64,000 nucleotides of DNA, from contig NZ_CAMYKH010000017.1 in the NCBI RefSeq assembly GCF_947258935.1, positions 1-64,000 of the forward strand, written 5' to 3'. This DNA comes from an uncultured Muriicola sp. Lineage in GTDB: Bacteria; Bacteroidota; Bacteroidia; Flavobacteriales; Flavobacteriaceae. Positions 45,038 to 53,982 of the stretch are shown here, one piece after another. Within the stretch, counting starts at the first letter, position 1; every line of letters starts with the position of its first letter. Position numbers and translations under genes: made by a program. The notes beneath the pieces were generated by a model. The model saw only the letters and a list, made by a program, of their open reading frames with translations, ran no database searches and was not told the origin of the DNA.

Positions 45038-45913
45038 TTATTGTTTTATCATGAGCACCTTCCAGGCAGAAGACACATCATTATTCATTAAAAATTCCTT
45101 TGCTTTCTTGTGCAGATCTTTCTTTCCTGCCATACTCTTTAACTCCGGATGTTGATCCAAAAAAGCATGTATTTCCTCTTTCCCCGGTAAAGCTTCCACA
45201 TTTCCCAACATCCCCAGGTCATTCCCGGACAGTACCGTACTTGTTCTGATTGGTTCCGGCAAACTATCCACACCTATGCCTCGCGTTCTAACAGGCTTAG
45301 GCACTTCAAACATACCAACATTAGCTCGGCTGTACCAATTGCCTCCCATTCGGGCAACCTGATCTATTTTAGACTGGTCAATGCCTCCTTGAGGATCGAG
45401 GATGCTTTTTTTAATATGGAGCTTTACCACTTCTGAAAAAACCAAGTTTCCGGCACCTCCCTCTTCCCCAAGGGGTTCTACTTTGGTTACCTTACATTCA
45501 AATTGCACGGGTGATTCACCTACACGAAAAGGACGTACAATATCTGAAGGCACCATGGAAAGGCCAGCTTTTATAAATTCGTTCTCTCCTTCGCCATATT
45601 CAGTGCTTGCCAGGGACATTTGTTGTACCATATCATAATTGACGACATTGATCACAACTTCTTTGGTGGCCAATATGTTTTCAAGAGTATGTTTGGTCGT
45701 ATTATCACGTACCCTTCTGGCAGGCGAAAAAATCAAGACCGGAGGATTCGCACTAAATACATTGAAAAAGCTAAATGGAGATAAATTAGGTCGTCCGTTA
45801 CTGTCTACGGTACTCGCAAAAGCAATAGGGCGTGGGCCTACGGCTCCTAACAGATACCCATGTAATTGGGAGGTAGAGAGTTCTGCGGGATGTACGGCAA
45901 TCATATTCGACAT
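45038..45913 (-). CDS. Flavin reductase-like (DIM6/NTAB family) FMN-binding protein
   Basis: About 291 residues of the flavin reductase / DIM6-NTAB family. It has the FMN-binding segments YLLGAVGPRPIAFASTVD and NLSPFSFFNVFSANPPVLIFSP, and a late GNWYSRANVGMFEVPKP. The C-terminal 90 residues form an extra helical region. A TACCTTTG promoter box at 45920-45927 rules out the longest frame (TTG at 45943) and leaves ATG 45913 or 45904 as starts, with a very short leader. Substrate unknown. Likely in one operon with DUF3127. Confidence 0.87.
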   Translation of the reverse strand: MSNMIAVHPAELSTSQLHGYLLGAVGPRPIAFASTVDSNGRPNLSPFSFFNVFSANPPVLIFSPARRVRDNTTKHTLENILATKEVVINVVNYDMVQQMSLASTEYGEGENEFIKAGLSMVPSDIVRPFRVGESPVQFECKVTKVEPLGEEGGAGNLVFSEVVKLHIKKSILDPQGGIDQSKIDQVARMGGNWYSRANVGMFEVPKPVRTRGIGVDSLPEPIRTSTVLSGNDLGMLGNVEALPGKEEIHAFLDQHPELKSMAGKKDLHKKAKEFLMNNDVSSAWKVLMIKQ

Positions 45914-45919
45914 AGATGA

Positions 45920-45927
45920 CAAAGGTA
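45920..45927 (-). promoter_or_regulatory. Putative -7 promoter box of flavin reductase-DUF3127 operon
   Basis: The minus strand reads TACCTTTG (TAnnTTTG). The start would be near 45913, so the mRNA is nearly leaderless if ATG 45913 is used or has about nine bases if ATG 45904 is used. Confidence 0.5.
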
Positions 45928-46020
45928 CATAAATTGTATCCAATTTATTATACAGACCAAGGCGTCAAATGCAACAAATGAACTCATTTTAAGTTATCTT
46001 TAAAACACGTTTTCCAAAGG

Positions 46021-47169
46021 ATGAACTTTAATCCCAAAAACAAAATCTCCAATATATTCTTGCTGATAGCATCTTTTGTTATCGTAAGTCTCATTCTCTG
46101 GAATACCAACAGCTTTTTTAAAAAATTCAAGGAGGAAGAACGGTATAAAATGGAGATCTGGGCCACCGCTCAGTCAGAATTACTTCAGTCCTCTGAAGAC
46201 CGCGATCTTGGTAACCTGCATGTTAAGATATTTCAGAACAACACCTCTACCCCTATGATCCTTGTGAATAAGGACGGTTCTGTGAAGACCAATAACATGG
46301 CCGATAAAATTGAATCAGATTCAGCCCTAATTCAAAAGAAAATTATAAAATTCAGGAGTGAGAATACGCCTATTTCTATTGACTATGAAGGAGAGTCCCT
46401 TGCTACTTTATATTACGGTAATTCTGAAGTGCTTAATAAGCTTAAATATTATCCCATAGCCCTGCTACTCATTATTCTTTTATTTGGGACCGTAATCTTC
46501 TTTTTCTTTAAGACCAACAAAGCCTCAGAGCAGAACAAATTATGGGCAGGTATGGCAAAGGAAACCGCACATCAGATCAGCACTCCTCTAACATCACTAC
46601 TGGGTTGGAATGAGCTTTTAAAAAATGAGGATATCAATAATGCAATCACTACAGAAATTGAAAAGGATATTGATAGATTACAAACCATTACTGAGCGTTT
46701 CTCCAATATAGGTTCGCTTCCTAAGTTAGAAAGAAAGGACATTGTGGAAGAAACGAGGAAGGCCTTTGACTATTTGCAATTACGAAGTTCTCGCCTTATT
46801 CAATATTCTTTTAACACGCATATAGATGCCCTGCCAATTATGCTAAACAGTGCCTTATATAACTGGACCATTGAAAACCTGGTTAAGAATGGTATTGATG
46901 CCATGAAAGGGAAAGGATCAATATCTATAGAAATTATGCCCGATGGTAAGTATGTTAACATCCTTATCTCAGATACCGGACAAGGGATCCCAAAAAGCCG
47001 TTTTAATACGATTTTTGAACCCGGAGTCACTTCCAAAAAGAGAGGGTGGGGATTGGGTTTATCTTTGGTGAAACGAATTGTAGAAGAATACCATCAAGGT
47101 AAGATCAAGGTCCTCAATTCTAGTAAAGAAGGGACTATAATGCAAATTTCATTACTAATAAACCCATAA
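46021..47169 (+). CDS. Orphan membrane sensor histidine kinase
   Basis: A 382-residue kinase with two membrane spans (about residues 10-30 and 140-160) enclosing a periplasmic sensor domain of about 110 residues. The H-box is AKETAHQISTPLTSLLGW, with N-box NWTIENLVKNGIDAMKG, G1 DTGQGIPKS and G2 GWGLGLSLVKRIVEE. No HAMP domain or response regulator gene is near, so its partner is elsewhere. The next gene follows by two bases. Confidence 0.9.
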   Translation: MNFNPKNKISNIFLLIASFVIVSLILWNTNSFFKKFKEEERYKMEIWATAQSELLQSSEDRDLGNLHVKIFQNNTSTPMILVNKDGSVKTNNMADKIESDSALIQKKIIKFRSENTPISIDYEGESLATLYYGNSEVLNKLKYYPIALLLIILLFGTVIFFFFKTNKASEQNKLWAGMAKETAHQISTPLTSLLGWNELLKNEDINNAITTEIEKDIDRLQTITERFSNIGSLPKLERKDIVEETRKAFDYLQLRSSRLIQYSFNTHIDALPIMLNSALYNWTIENLVKNGIDAMKGKGSISIEIMPDGKYVNILISDTGQGIPKSRFNTIFEPGVTSKKRGWGLGLSLVKRIVEEYHQGKIKVLNSSKEGTIMQISLLINP

Positions 47170-47171
47170 GT

Positions 47172-47534
47172 ATGGCCAGGGAACAACAGATCGTCATTAA
47201 AGAATCAATTCTTAATAATAACTGTCCTGAATGCTTTAATCAGGAATTGAAACTTACGTTTTTTCAGAAACACCTCATCAGTAGGTTCTACCATAAGACC
47301 ACAAATGAAGTAAGCCAGGAAATTCGTTGTAATAAGTGTGGATCATTGATCTATCCGGTACAATGGACAAAAGATATTGAACGCAGTTTTGATTATTTCC
47401 AGAAGATGATCAGTCCGGAACCAAGATCTTTGCGATTTTCGAGATTGACCTATGGACTTTTGGTCTTTTTACTTGTTTTGATAGGAGCTCTCTCCTATCT
47501 CTATTATGCAGGGTATCTTACAGCTTGGCTCTGA
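47172..47534 (+). CDS. Zinc-ribbon protein with C-terminal membrane anchor
   Basis: A 120-residue protein with two cysteine pairs, CPEC near residue 18 and CNKC near 53, forming a likely zinc ribbon, and one C-terminal membrane span (YGLLVFLLVLIGALSYLYYAGYL, key LLVFLLVLIGAL). It lies two bases after the histidine kinase gene and may be part of the same signalling unit. Its tail overlaps the convergent HIT gene by 17 bases. Function unknown. Confidence 0.75.
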   Translation: MAREQQIVIKESILNNNCPECFNQELKLTFFQKHLISRFYHKTTNEVSQEIRCNKCGSLIYPVQWTKDIERSFDYFQKMISPEPRSLRFSRLTYGLLVFLLVLIGALSYLYYAGYLTAWL

Positions 47535-47907
47535 TACTTTCTGCTATTGCCTTAAATTCTGTTTCGGTGAAGGATTCCTTATGTTGAAAAGTAGCATTGG
47601 CCATACTTTGCAGGGGAATAAGATGCACATGAACATGAGGTACCTCTAGACCAATAACTGTCATACCTACTCGTTTACAAGGCACAGCTGACTCCAATGC
47701 CCTTCCAATTTTTCTTGCAAAACGCATTAGACCCATATAGGTCTCTTCATCCAGATCCATGATCTTATTTACTTCTTTTTTCGGAACGCATAGCGTATGT
47801 CCCTTGGCATTTGGATTAATATCTAGAAAAGCAAAAAATTGATCATTTTCAGCAATCTTGTAACTGGGAATCTCCCCATTGATGATTTTTGTAAAAATAC
47901 TGGACAT
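47518..47907 (-). CDS. HIT-family nucleotide hydrolase
   Basis: A 129-residue protein with the histidine triad VPHVHVHLIPL and the family's N-terminal IFTKIINGEIPSYKIAEND and FAFLDINPNAKGHTLCVPKK (key parts). Such enzymes cleave phosphoramidate or dinucleoside bonds. The order HIT then greA (read on this strand greA first) is common in Flavobacteriia. Separated from greA by a terminator. Confidence 0.93.
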   Translation of the reverse strand: MSSIFTKIINGEIPSYKIAENDQFFAFLDINPNAKGHTLCVPKKEVNKIMDLDEETYMGLMRFARKIGRALESAVPCKRVGMTVIGLEVPHVHVHLIPLQSMANATFQHKESFTETEFKAIAESIRAKL

Positions 47908-47930
47908 GGGCTTACTATCTTATAATAAAA

Positions 47931-47955
47931 AATCCTATCAGCTTATGATAGGATT
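47931..47955 (-). terminator. Rho-independent terminator of greA
   Basis: A 10-bp perfect stem AATCCTATCA / TGATAGGATT with a five-base loop. The T-run follows on the minus strand. Confidence 0.8.
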
Positions 47956-47976
47956 AAATATAAAGAATATAACTGC

Positions 47977-48453
47977 TTAGTTTCGTGTAATTTCCAATAT
48001 TTCAAACTTTAAGGTACCATTAGGGACGCTTATTTCAGCGGTATCTCCTACTTTCTTACCTAAAAGTCCTTTCCCTATAGGTGAAGTGACAGATATTTTA
48101 CCGGTCTTGAGGTCAGCTTCACTCTCGGCAACAAGGGTATATTTCATTTCCATCCCATTTTGCTTGTTCTTAAGTTTAACGGTAGAAAGGACCAGAACTT
48201 TAGAGGTGTCTAGCTGAGATTCATCAATGAGTCGGGCATTGGCCAATGTTTCCTCCAATTTGGCGATCTTCAATTCCAGATGGCCCTGGGCTTCCTTAGC
48301 GGCATCGTATTCTGCATTTTCGGAAAGGTCCCCTTTATCTCGCGCATCAGCAATGGCCTGCGAAGATAATGGGCGCTCTATATCCCTTAAATGATTTAGC
48401 TCTTCTTTTAATTTTTTTAATCCTTCAGGGGTGTAATACGATATATTGCTCAT
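47977..48453 (-). CDS. greA: Transcription elongation factor GreA
   Basis: A 158-residue factor that enters the RNA polymerase channel and stimulates cleavage of backtracked transcripts. The N-terminal coiled coil carries the acidic tip (DARDKGDLSENAEYDAAKEAQG, key GDLSENAEYDAAK). The C-terminal FKBP-like domain has SPIGKGLLGKKVGD. Length is normal. A TATATTTG box lies about 80 bases upstream, and a small hairpin CATGC-ATTTA-GCATG falls in its leader. Confidence 0.97.
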   Translation of the reverse strand: MSNISYYTPEGLKKLKEELNHLRDIERPLSSQAIADARDKGDLSENAEYDAAKEAQGHLELKIAKLEETLANARLIDESQLDTSKVLVLSTVKLKNKQNGMEMKYTLVAESEADLKTGKISVTSPIGKGLLGKKVGDTAEISVPNGTLKFEILEITRN

Positions 48454-48529
48454 AACATCCTCATTTAATAAATAGAAAATCCCCTACAGCTACCATGCAT
48501 TTAGCATGTATTTTAGAGAGGATTTAACG

Positions 48530-48537
48530 CAAATATA
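48530..48537 (-). promoter_or_regulatory. Putative -7 promoter box of greA
   Basis: The minus strand reads TATATTTG (TAnnTTTG). The greA leader would be about 70 bases. Confidence 0.5.
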
Positions 48538-48585
48538 CAGAATTTTTGATCAATTTTGCAGCAGCAACACATCCATGAATCCCTT

Positions 48586-49236
48586 ATGAGACATTCCTAC
48601 TTTCTACTTTTATTGCTGTTATTACAAGCTTGTAGTAATGATCAGGGGCAGCGTAATCCTTATCTGCAAGAAATTGGTTTCCGTTTTGAGATCAACCTCA
48701 ATTTGCCGCTCTACAGTCCACTTACCAATCCTGGCAGTGCCGTTTATATTGGTTCTCAAGGAGTAGGGATCCGTGGAGTATTTGTTATGAATACCGGGTT
48801 TGCATACCGTGTATTTGAAGCCAGTTGTCCTAATCATTCACCAAGCGCTTGTTCAACAACTGAATTAAATGGCCAAACGGCCGTTTGTGGCTGCGAAGGA
48901 TATGAATACAGCTTGTTTACCGGGCAACAATTATCACCTCCCGATGATGGAGAACGTTATTTCAATATGCTGGAGTACAGACCTGGGCTGCTAAAATCAT
49001 CATCAAAGGTGAAAAAATACCCATTAGACACATACTTAGCATCAAAAACATTATTCACCAAACCGGAGATGACGATGCTCTTAATCACGCTTTTGGGTTG
49101 TAGTGTATATGAGATATTAAAATCGGTCTGTGAGTATGCATCCAATACTGAAGATGTAGCGTCAATATTGCCCATATACTGTTCTCCAACATATTTGGTT
49201 AGCAAGGCTAGTGAAAAAGTTTCACTGGGTTCATAG
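48586..49236 (+). pseudogene. Rieske-like lipoprotein gene with its 3' end replaced by antisense receptor sequence
   Basis: The start MRHSYFLLLLLLLQAC is a lipoprotein signal. The next ~110 residues match a flavobacterial Rieske-like family: RNPYLQEIGFRFEINLNLPLY (key LNLPLYSPL), FEASCPNHSPSACS, CGCEGYEYSLFTGQQLSPPDDGERYFNMLEYR. The family normally ends a few residues later. Here the frame runs on for another 84 codons that are the reverse complement of the TonB receptor gene's end. The junction is near 48981. Ligands are CPNH and CGCEGY, so a classical [2Fe-2S] site (CxH...CxxH) is doubtful. The first part may still be a stable domain. Confidence 0.75.
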
Positions 49237-50983
49237 GCTATCCTATTGCCTATAACGAAGCCAGGAGAATACGCAATATTGGTATTCCCTAATTCCTCCA
49301 AAATTCCATCTCGCTGAAAAACAAAATCAATATTCTTGTTGGCACTGATCGCCAAATTTGGTTGCCATACAAGATCGCTTCCCAATTTTATTGCTGCATC
49401 TACTTCCAATCCAAGACGGTAGCTATCCCCTACGTTAGCTCGCAAAGGAGCTCCCACATCATTCAATTCTCCGGTGAGTACTAATTGATCTTTATACCGC
49501 ATGTAGAAAATATTGGTGTTGATCTGTACATCGGGAGTAATATATCGCCATCCTAATTCGAGGTCATTTAGCCGTTCTGGTTTTGGATTTCCATTTTCAT
49601 AATCATTCCTGTTTGGTTCACGATTTCCTACAGCCCACGAAAAGTAAAAGTTATGATTACTGTTCAGATCATAGATTAATCCGGCCTTCGGATTGAAAAA
49701 ATCAAAGCTGTCATCTACCAGTCCCGTTTCATTACCATTGGCCCGATAATTCACCGTTCTATATTGCAAATCGCCGTAAAGACTCCATCCTTCATTCCAT
49801 TTGAAAGTTCCCTTACCTCACCAAAATGATCACCCTCATACAGGTTGTAACCGCCACCTAAGATGAATTTTACCTTTTCAAAGGAACGGTCTAATGAAAA
49901 AACAGTTCCATAAAAGTCATTGACTAACCATCTTCTGCGCACCAGGTCTGTAGATGTGATCTCCTCGCCATTAACCGTAACAGGCTCAAAGCCGTAGGTG
50001 TCAAAATCATCATTTTGCCTGTATTGTTCAAAATAACCCCTCCCTCTGGTATAGTGCAGGGCCAGACTAGAATTCCAGCCGCTTCCCAATCTTTGGTTCC
50101 AATGAAGTTGGGCATGATCTTGCTTGTAGTTGTCCACTTCATTCTCATAGAATTGGATCTCCCCATTCTCATCTGTATATAAACCAGCCGGATTAAATCT
50201 CCTGTTGGTTGCCAATGTGGCCGCATCTATCCCGAAATAAGCCTGGTAGGTAACTTCATGTCCGCCAAATAGCAATGCCTTGATCAGGGTATTCTTATCT
50301 CTAAATGCCGCTTGTAAAAAATAGGAGTCGAGCGCAGCAGAAGCCCTGTCTATGTATCCATCTGATATGATCCTGGACAATCTGCCAGATACCTCAATGG
50401 CATCATTTAGGAGTCCTGTGGAGAATTTGATATTGTTTCGCATGGTGTTGAAACTCCCATAGGAAGAGCCAAATTCGGCATACGCCTTTTTAGCGACGGC
50501 ATCCGTCAACAAATTCAAACTAGCTCCAAAGGCACCGGCTCCATTGGTAGAGGTGCCAACTCCTCTTTGTAATTGCAGATCTTCCGTGGAAGAAGCAAAA
50601 TCTGGAAGATTTACCCAAAAAGTGCCATGCGATTCTGAATCATTGTACGGAATTCCGTTGATGGTGACGTTCACCCTGGTGGCATCACTTCCCCTTACCC
50701 GAATTCCGGTATAACCTACCCCGGCACCGGCATCGGAAGTGGTCACTACAGATGGGAGGAAATTTAGGAGAATAGGTATATCCTGTCCCAGATTCCTGGA
50801 ACTTAATTCTTTCTTGGTAAGATTGGAAAATGTCACCGGAGATTCCTTGGTAACCCTTATAGATGAGACTAGAACCTCATCAAGTATGATCTTCGTGCCC
50901 TGAACCGAATCTTTGGGCTGTTCCTGACCACGAAAAATTGTTATGCAACCTGCCAGTAATAAAAATAATAATCCTCGTTTCAT
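48957..50983 (-). pseudogene. TonB-dependent receptor pseudogene under a TPP riboswitch
   Basis: Reading from 50983: signal peptide MKRGLLFLLLAGCITIFRGQ, plug domain (SVVTTSDAGAGVGYTGIRVRG, INGIPYNDSESHGTFWVNLPD) and barrel strands to HFGEV near residue 390, then a frame change and stop at 49751. The barrel resumes in another frame (KGTFKWNEGW, then GDLQYRTVNYRA) and continues to LVNNVFDAKYVSNGYFFTFDDDFSSPG, where it meets foreign sequence and stops at 48957. The family normally continues through an aromatic final strand. So there is an internal frame-breaking deletion and a lost C-terminus. The riboswitch implies thiamin uptake as the original job. Confidence 0.85.
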
Positions 50984-51111
50984 TCAATATTGGTTGTGAA
51001 TAAAAGGGATAATTATTCAGGTTTCAAAAATTGATGGTAACCCATTTGGAAAGAAACGAAACTGGGTTTGAATCTTTCTCAAATTTGCACTAAACCAATT
51101 GTTCTGGAAAA

Positions 51112-51213
51112 GTACAAGTCCCTTGGCGGCATAACCCGCCCAGGTTCATTGGGTGTACTCTCAGCCTACCTAGAATCTGATCAAAGATCAAACACCAAAA
51201 AGGCACCCCTTTG
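51112..51213 (-). ncRNA. TPP (thiamin pyrophosphate) riboswitch
   Basis: Read on the minus strand: GGGGTGCC (51209-51202), a variable P3 arm with a GATC-TTT-GATC hairpin, then GGCTGAGAG, TACACCC, TGAACCTG, a helix GGCGG-GTTATG-CCGCC and AAGGGA ending near 51115. These are the conserved blocks of the THI-box aptamer in order. P1 looks weak (three or four pairs). It lies 130 bases before the receptor start. The leader then has a possible stem AACCCA (51039-51044) / TGGGTT (51063-51068) that could be part of an expression platform. Nothing else is recognisable in the 303-base gap 50984-51286. Confidence 0.9.
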
Positions 51214-51221
51214 AGATGATG

Positions 51222-51229
51222 CAAAGATA
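51222..51229 (-). promoter_or_regulatory. Putative -7 promoter box just upstream of the TPP riboswitch
   Basis: The minus strand reads TATCTTTG (TAnnTTTG). The start would fall about 5 bases before the riboswitch GGGGTGCC block, so the receptor is a separate transcription unit from DUF4301. Confidence 0.55.
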
Positions 51230-51286
51230 CATGCTAGAAACGGAATATCTATAAATATTTAAAACCGCCTGGTGCAACTATCTTAC

Positions 51287-52825
51287 TTATGCCTGGTGCG
51301 CAGGTTTTAGCAGGTCATTGACGGTCTTTACAGGGTTAAAGGTAGCAGAAGGAACTTCTACAAAAATAGTGTTCCAGTAAGCCATGGCTCCGTTCCACAG
51401 GCCTGGTAGTTCCAAGGCCTTCAGATCCTTTCCTTCTTTGGTTTTTTGTGTGATGAACCCTTGTTTTTCATCTATGTAATTCAATAGGTGATATTTCTGT
51501 CGCTTATGGTCCTTTACCCCACAAACAATATCCACGGGATTAAAATGAGTAGCTTCCTTGAATATTTTGTTCTGGTGATCATTGTTAAGATCTACCTGGG
51601 CAGATTCTACGATCTGTAAACTCACATTTCCATTCCTGTCTTTTACCCAATAAGGGCCTCCCCCCGGTTCCCCTTCATTCTTAACCATGCCACATACGCG
51701 AAGTGGTCTTTGTAGTTTGTCTTTTAAAATCTCGATCTGTTGCCCCAGGGTGAAACCATTATAATTATCAGAAAAACGAACATTGAGATCCTCTTCCAGA
51801 AATGTCTTTATAGCTTCTAGACGTTCCCCGTCCAAGGAATTATCATCAATCATTTTTGTATACCGGAATACCTTTTCCTGAACCTCCAACAATACCCCTG
51901 CAAGCACCTTTTTAGAGGCAGCATTTTCGAGACTTTTGGCCTGTGTTACAACGTTATCTATGTTCTTAATAAAGATGATATCCGCATCTTGTTCATCCAG
52001 GTTTTCGATAAGCGCTCCATGGCCTCCGGGTCTGAACAACAAACTGCCATCTTCATTTCTAAATGGCTCATTTTCCAGAGTAACGGCGATCGTATCCGTG
52101 GATGATTTTTGGTAAGAATAGCCCACCTTAAAATACGTATTAGTGGCCTTAGTAGACTCTGAACCTATGTTTTCCCACTCTTTGTCAAAAAGTGTCTGGT
52201 GCTGATCGGAAATAGTAAAGTGCAAATTAGCTTTTCCTTGAACACTGGCATATTGGGCAGCTTCAAATAAATGTTCTTGAAAGGGTGTTGCTACATGATC
52301 CCTGTATTTGTGAAAGGGCAGTAAACCTTTAGGATAAAACCCATAGTTTAACCCTTCTTCACTCAATAATTCCTTTACAAACAGGTATTTGTGCTTGTCT
52401 AGAGAAAGATCCTTTTGTTGAATTCTCTTTAAGACCGTAGTATAGAATGGGAAGCTAGTTACACTTTTAAAAAAGTGGAGTATTTCGCCATTTCCAGCAC
52501 TGGCCGCGTATTCAGCTACAGTGTGTTCTTTGGGGTCATAAGAATCCAGAAATTCAAAAAGTGATTTGAACATCCTTGAAGCGGCTCCGGAAGCGGGGAC
52601 GAATTTTAATAGTGAAAGTTCTTTGATTGAATTATTAAACCGTTCTACAAAGGCGCTTTCCTGTTTGGGCGACAATTTTAGGATCCCATTTTTGACCACG
52701 GCAGGAGCTTGGAGATGAACAAAGGGGATCCCTTCCATAAAGGTCCTTATTTGATCTTCCACCTTCTTCTTGGTAATGCCTTTTCCGGTAAGTTGTTTCA
52801 CATCCTTTTCGGAGAACTCAATCAT
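51287..52825 (-). CDS. DUF4301 family protein
   Basis: A 512-residue protein of the Bacteroidota DUF4301 family. It has an FVPASGAASRMFKSL loop resembling the nucleotide-sugar or phosphate-binding motif of nucleotidyltransferases, FRPGGHGALIENL, DADIIFIKNIDNV, and VCGMVKNEGEPGGGPYWV. This layout suggests a nucleotidyltransferase-like fold, but no reaction is established to my knowledge. It overlaps the kinase-like gene upstream by eight bases. Confidence 0.88.
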   Translation of the reverse strand: MIEFSEKDVKQLTGKGITKKKVEDQIRTFMEGIPFVHLQAPAVVKNGILKLSPKQESAFVERFNNSIKELSLLKFVPASGAASRMFKSLFEFLDSYDPKEHTVAEYAASAGNGEILHFFKSVTSFPFYTTVLKRIQQKDLSLDKHKYLFVKELLSEEGLNYGFYPKGLLPFHKYRDHVATPFQEHLFEAAQYASVQGKANLHFTISDQHQTLFDKEWENIGSESTKATNTYFKVGYSYQKSSTDTIAVTLENEPFRNEDGSLLFRPGGHGALIENLDEQDADIIFIKNIDNVVTQAKSLENAASKKVLAGVLLEVQEKVFRYTKMIDDNSLDGERLEAIKTFLEEDLNVRFSDNYNGFTLGQQIEILKDKLQRPLRVCGMVKNEGEPGGGPYWVKDRNGNVSLQIVESAQVDLNNDHQNKIFKEATHFNPVDIVCGVKDHKRQKYHLLNYIDEKQGFITQKTKEGKDLKALELPGLWNGAMAYWNTIFVEVPSATFNPVKTVNDLLKPAHQA

Positions 52826-53384
52826 GTTTTAATAATTTATCTATCGTATGTATGGCCGTTGCGAGCCTCGCTTTATTGTCGCCTTTTAAGGTAATAAAAT
52901 TCCGTTGATGCTTTTCCAGTGTATTCTTAAAATACAGAAACATATTGTCGCGCTCATCCGGTTTATCTCTAAGATCATCTTTTACCCAAGGCGTATCTAT
53001 ATAGGTTAGCAAGTAAAGGTCATAGCTATTTTGCAAGGCGTATTTCTCCAATATTGGATCCGAATATCCCAGATAATAGGCCTCAGAGTATACTTTTGTT
53101 TCCAAAAGATCAGTATCACAGATCAATAGGGAATCTACTTTGGTAGTGTATTCATTCTCCAAACGCATTTGTCCTTCTGCAATAGGTAACAGATCATCTG
53201 GTTCACATGTCTTTTGCTCTTTGTTCCATTTATCCTGCAAATACTCCCTGGCATATTCTGGTACCCAGAGGGTGTTGTAATGAGCTGCCAGTTGTTTTGA
53301 AAGTGTAGTTTTTCCCGTTGATTCGGGCCCATACAGAACTACCTTGATGATGTCTGAAGGGTGCTGTCTAAATCTTTCTTCCAT
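52818..53384 (-). CDS. NadR/NRK-like P-loop kinase (AAA family annotation)
   Basis: A 188-residue P-loop protein with Walker A GPESTGKTTLSKQL, WVPEYAREYLQ and a later DTDLLETKVYSE, matching the nicotinamide-riboside kinase part of NadR. It could phosphorylate the substrate imported by the PnuC-type transporter next to it. The frame continues to 53447 but the ATG at 53384 gives the family N-terminus; it still overlaps pnuC by 46 bases. Because of the nearby TPP riboswitch, a thiamin-related kinase role is an alternative. Confidence 0.8.
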   Translation of the reverse strand: MEERFRQHPSDIIKVVLYGPESTGKTTLSKQLAAHYNTLWVPEYAREYLQDKWNKEQKTCEPDDLLPIAEGQMRLENEYTTKVDSLLICDTDLLETKVYSEAYYLGYSDPILEKYALQNSYDLYLLTYIDTPWVKDDLRDKPDERDNMFLYFKNTLEKHQRNFITLKGDNKARLATAIHTIDKLLKHD

Positions 53385-53977
53385 GCAAGATAGCCTTGTA
53401 TTGCTAAAACGGTAAAGATAAGATATTGCAGGGAAAGCATGCCCCACCCCCTATAGGCATATAAGGGCACTGTAATAATGTCTGCCAGGATCCAGAGTGT
53501 CCAGTTCTCTAACTTTTTATTGGCCATATACCACATAGCGGTAAAGAATATACCAGAGGTTAAAATATCTACATAATTGGTATAGTTCAATTCGGTGCCG
53601 TATAGTCTATAAACCCCATAAGTGACCATCATGGTAAGAAGGAAAAAAACAACTCCAACTTGTTTTTCCCTAACATTGGTCCTTGAGATCCGCACTACTT
53701 TCCTATTTTGTTTCACTCTGGCCCAATTCCACCACCCATAAATGCTCATGATGGAATAGTAAAAATTCATCATCATATCCCCAAATAAGCCGTCTATGTA
53801 AAAAAGATAAACGGTGATCACCGTGGCAACCAAGCCCGTTGGATAGACCAAAATATTCTCCTTTTTTGCATATACCACACTGGCAATTCCAAAGAAAAAT
53901 GCAATAGCTTCCAATACTATTAGAGAGAACTCCCTGTTCTTATATGGGTCGAGGAAAAATTCAAAGATGGGGCTCAT
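53339..53977 (-). CDS. pnuC: PnuC-family vitamin transporter (nicotinamide riboside or thiamin)
   Basis: A 212-residue inner-membrane protein with about seven spans. It has the PnuC signature region NFYYSIMSIYGWWNWARVK with the Trp-x-x-Trp motif. PnuC proteins import nicotinamide riboside; in Bacteroidota a relative (PnuT) imports thiamin and is found near TPP riboswitches. The neighbouring kinase fits the first, the riboswitch-receptor fits the second. The ATG at 53977 is used rather than a GTG at 53983. It lies five bases after the phosphopantetheinyl transferase gene. Confidence 0.88.
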   Translation of the reverse strand: MSPIFEFFLDPYKNREFSLIVLEAIAFFFGIASVVYAKKENILVYPTGLVATVITVYLFYIDGLFGDMMMNFYYSIMSIYGWWNWARVKQNRKVVRISRTNVREKQVGVVFFLLTMMVTYGVYRLYGTELNYTNYVDILTSGIFFTAMWYMANKKLENWTLWILADIITVPLYAYRGWGMLSLQYLIFTVLAIQGYLAWKKDLDSTLQTSSR

Positions 53978-53982
53978 ACTCA

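Noticed and set aside
48985..49236. The last 84 codons of the Rieske-like frame as a genuine protein domain
   Set aside because: They are the exact reverse complement of conserved TonB receptor barrel sequence and arise from the deletion junction.
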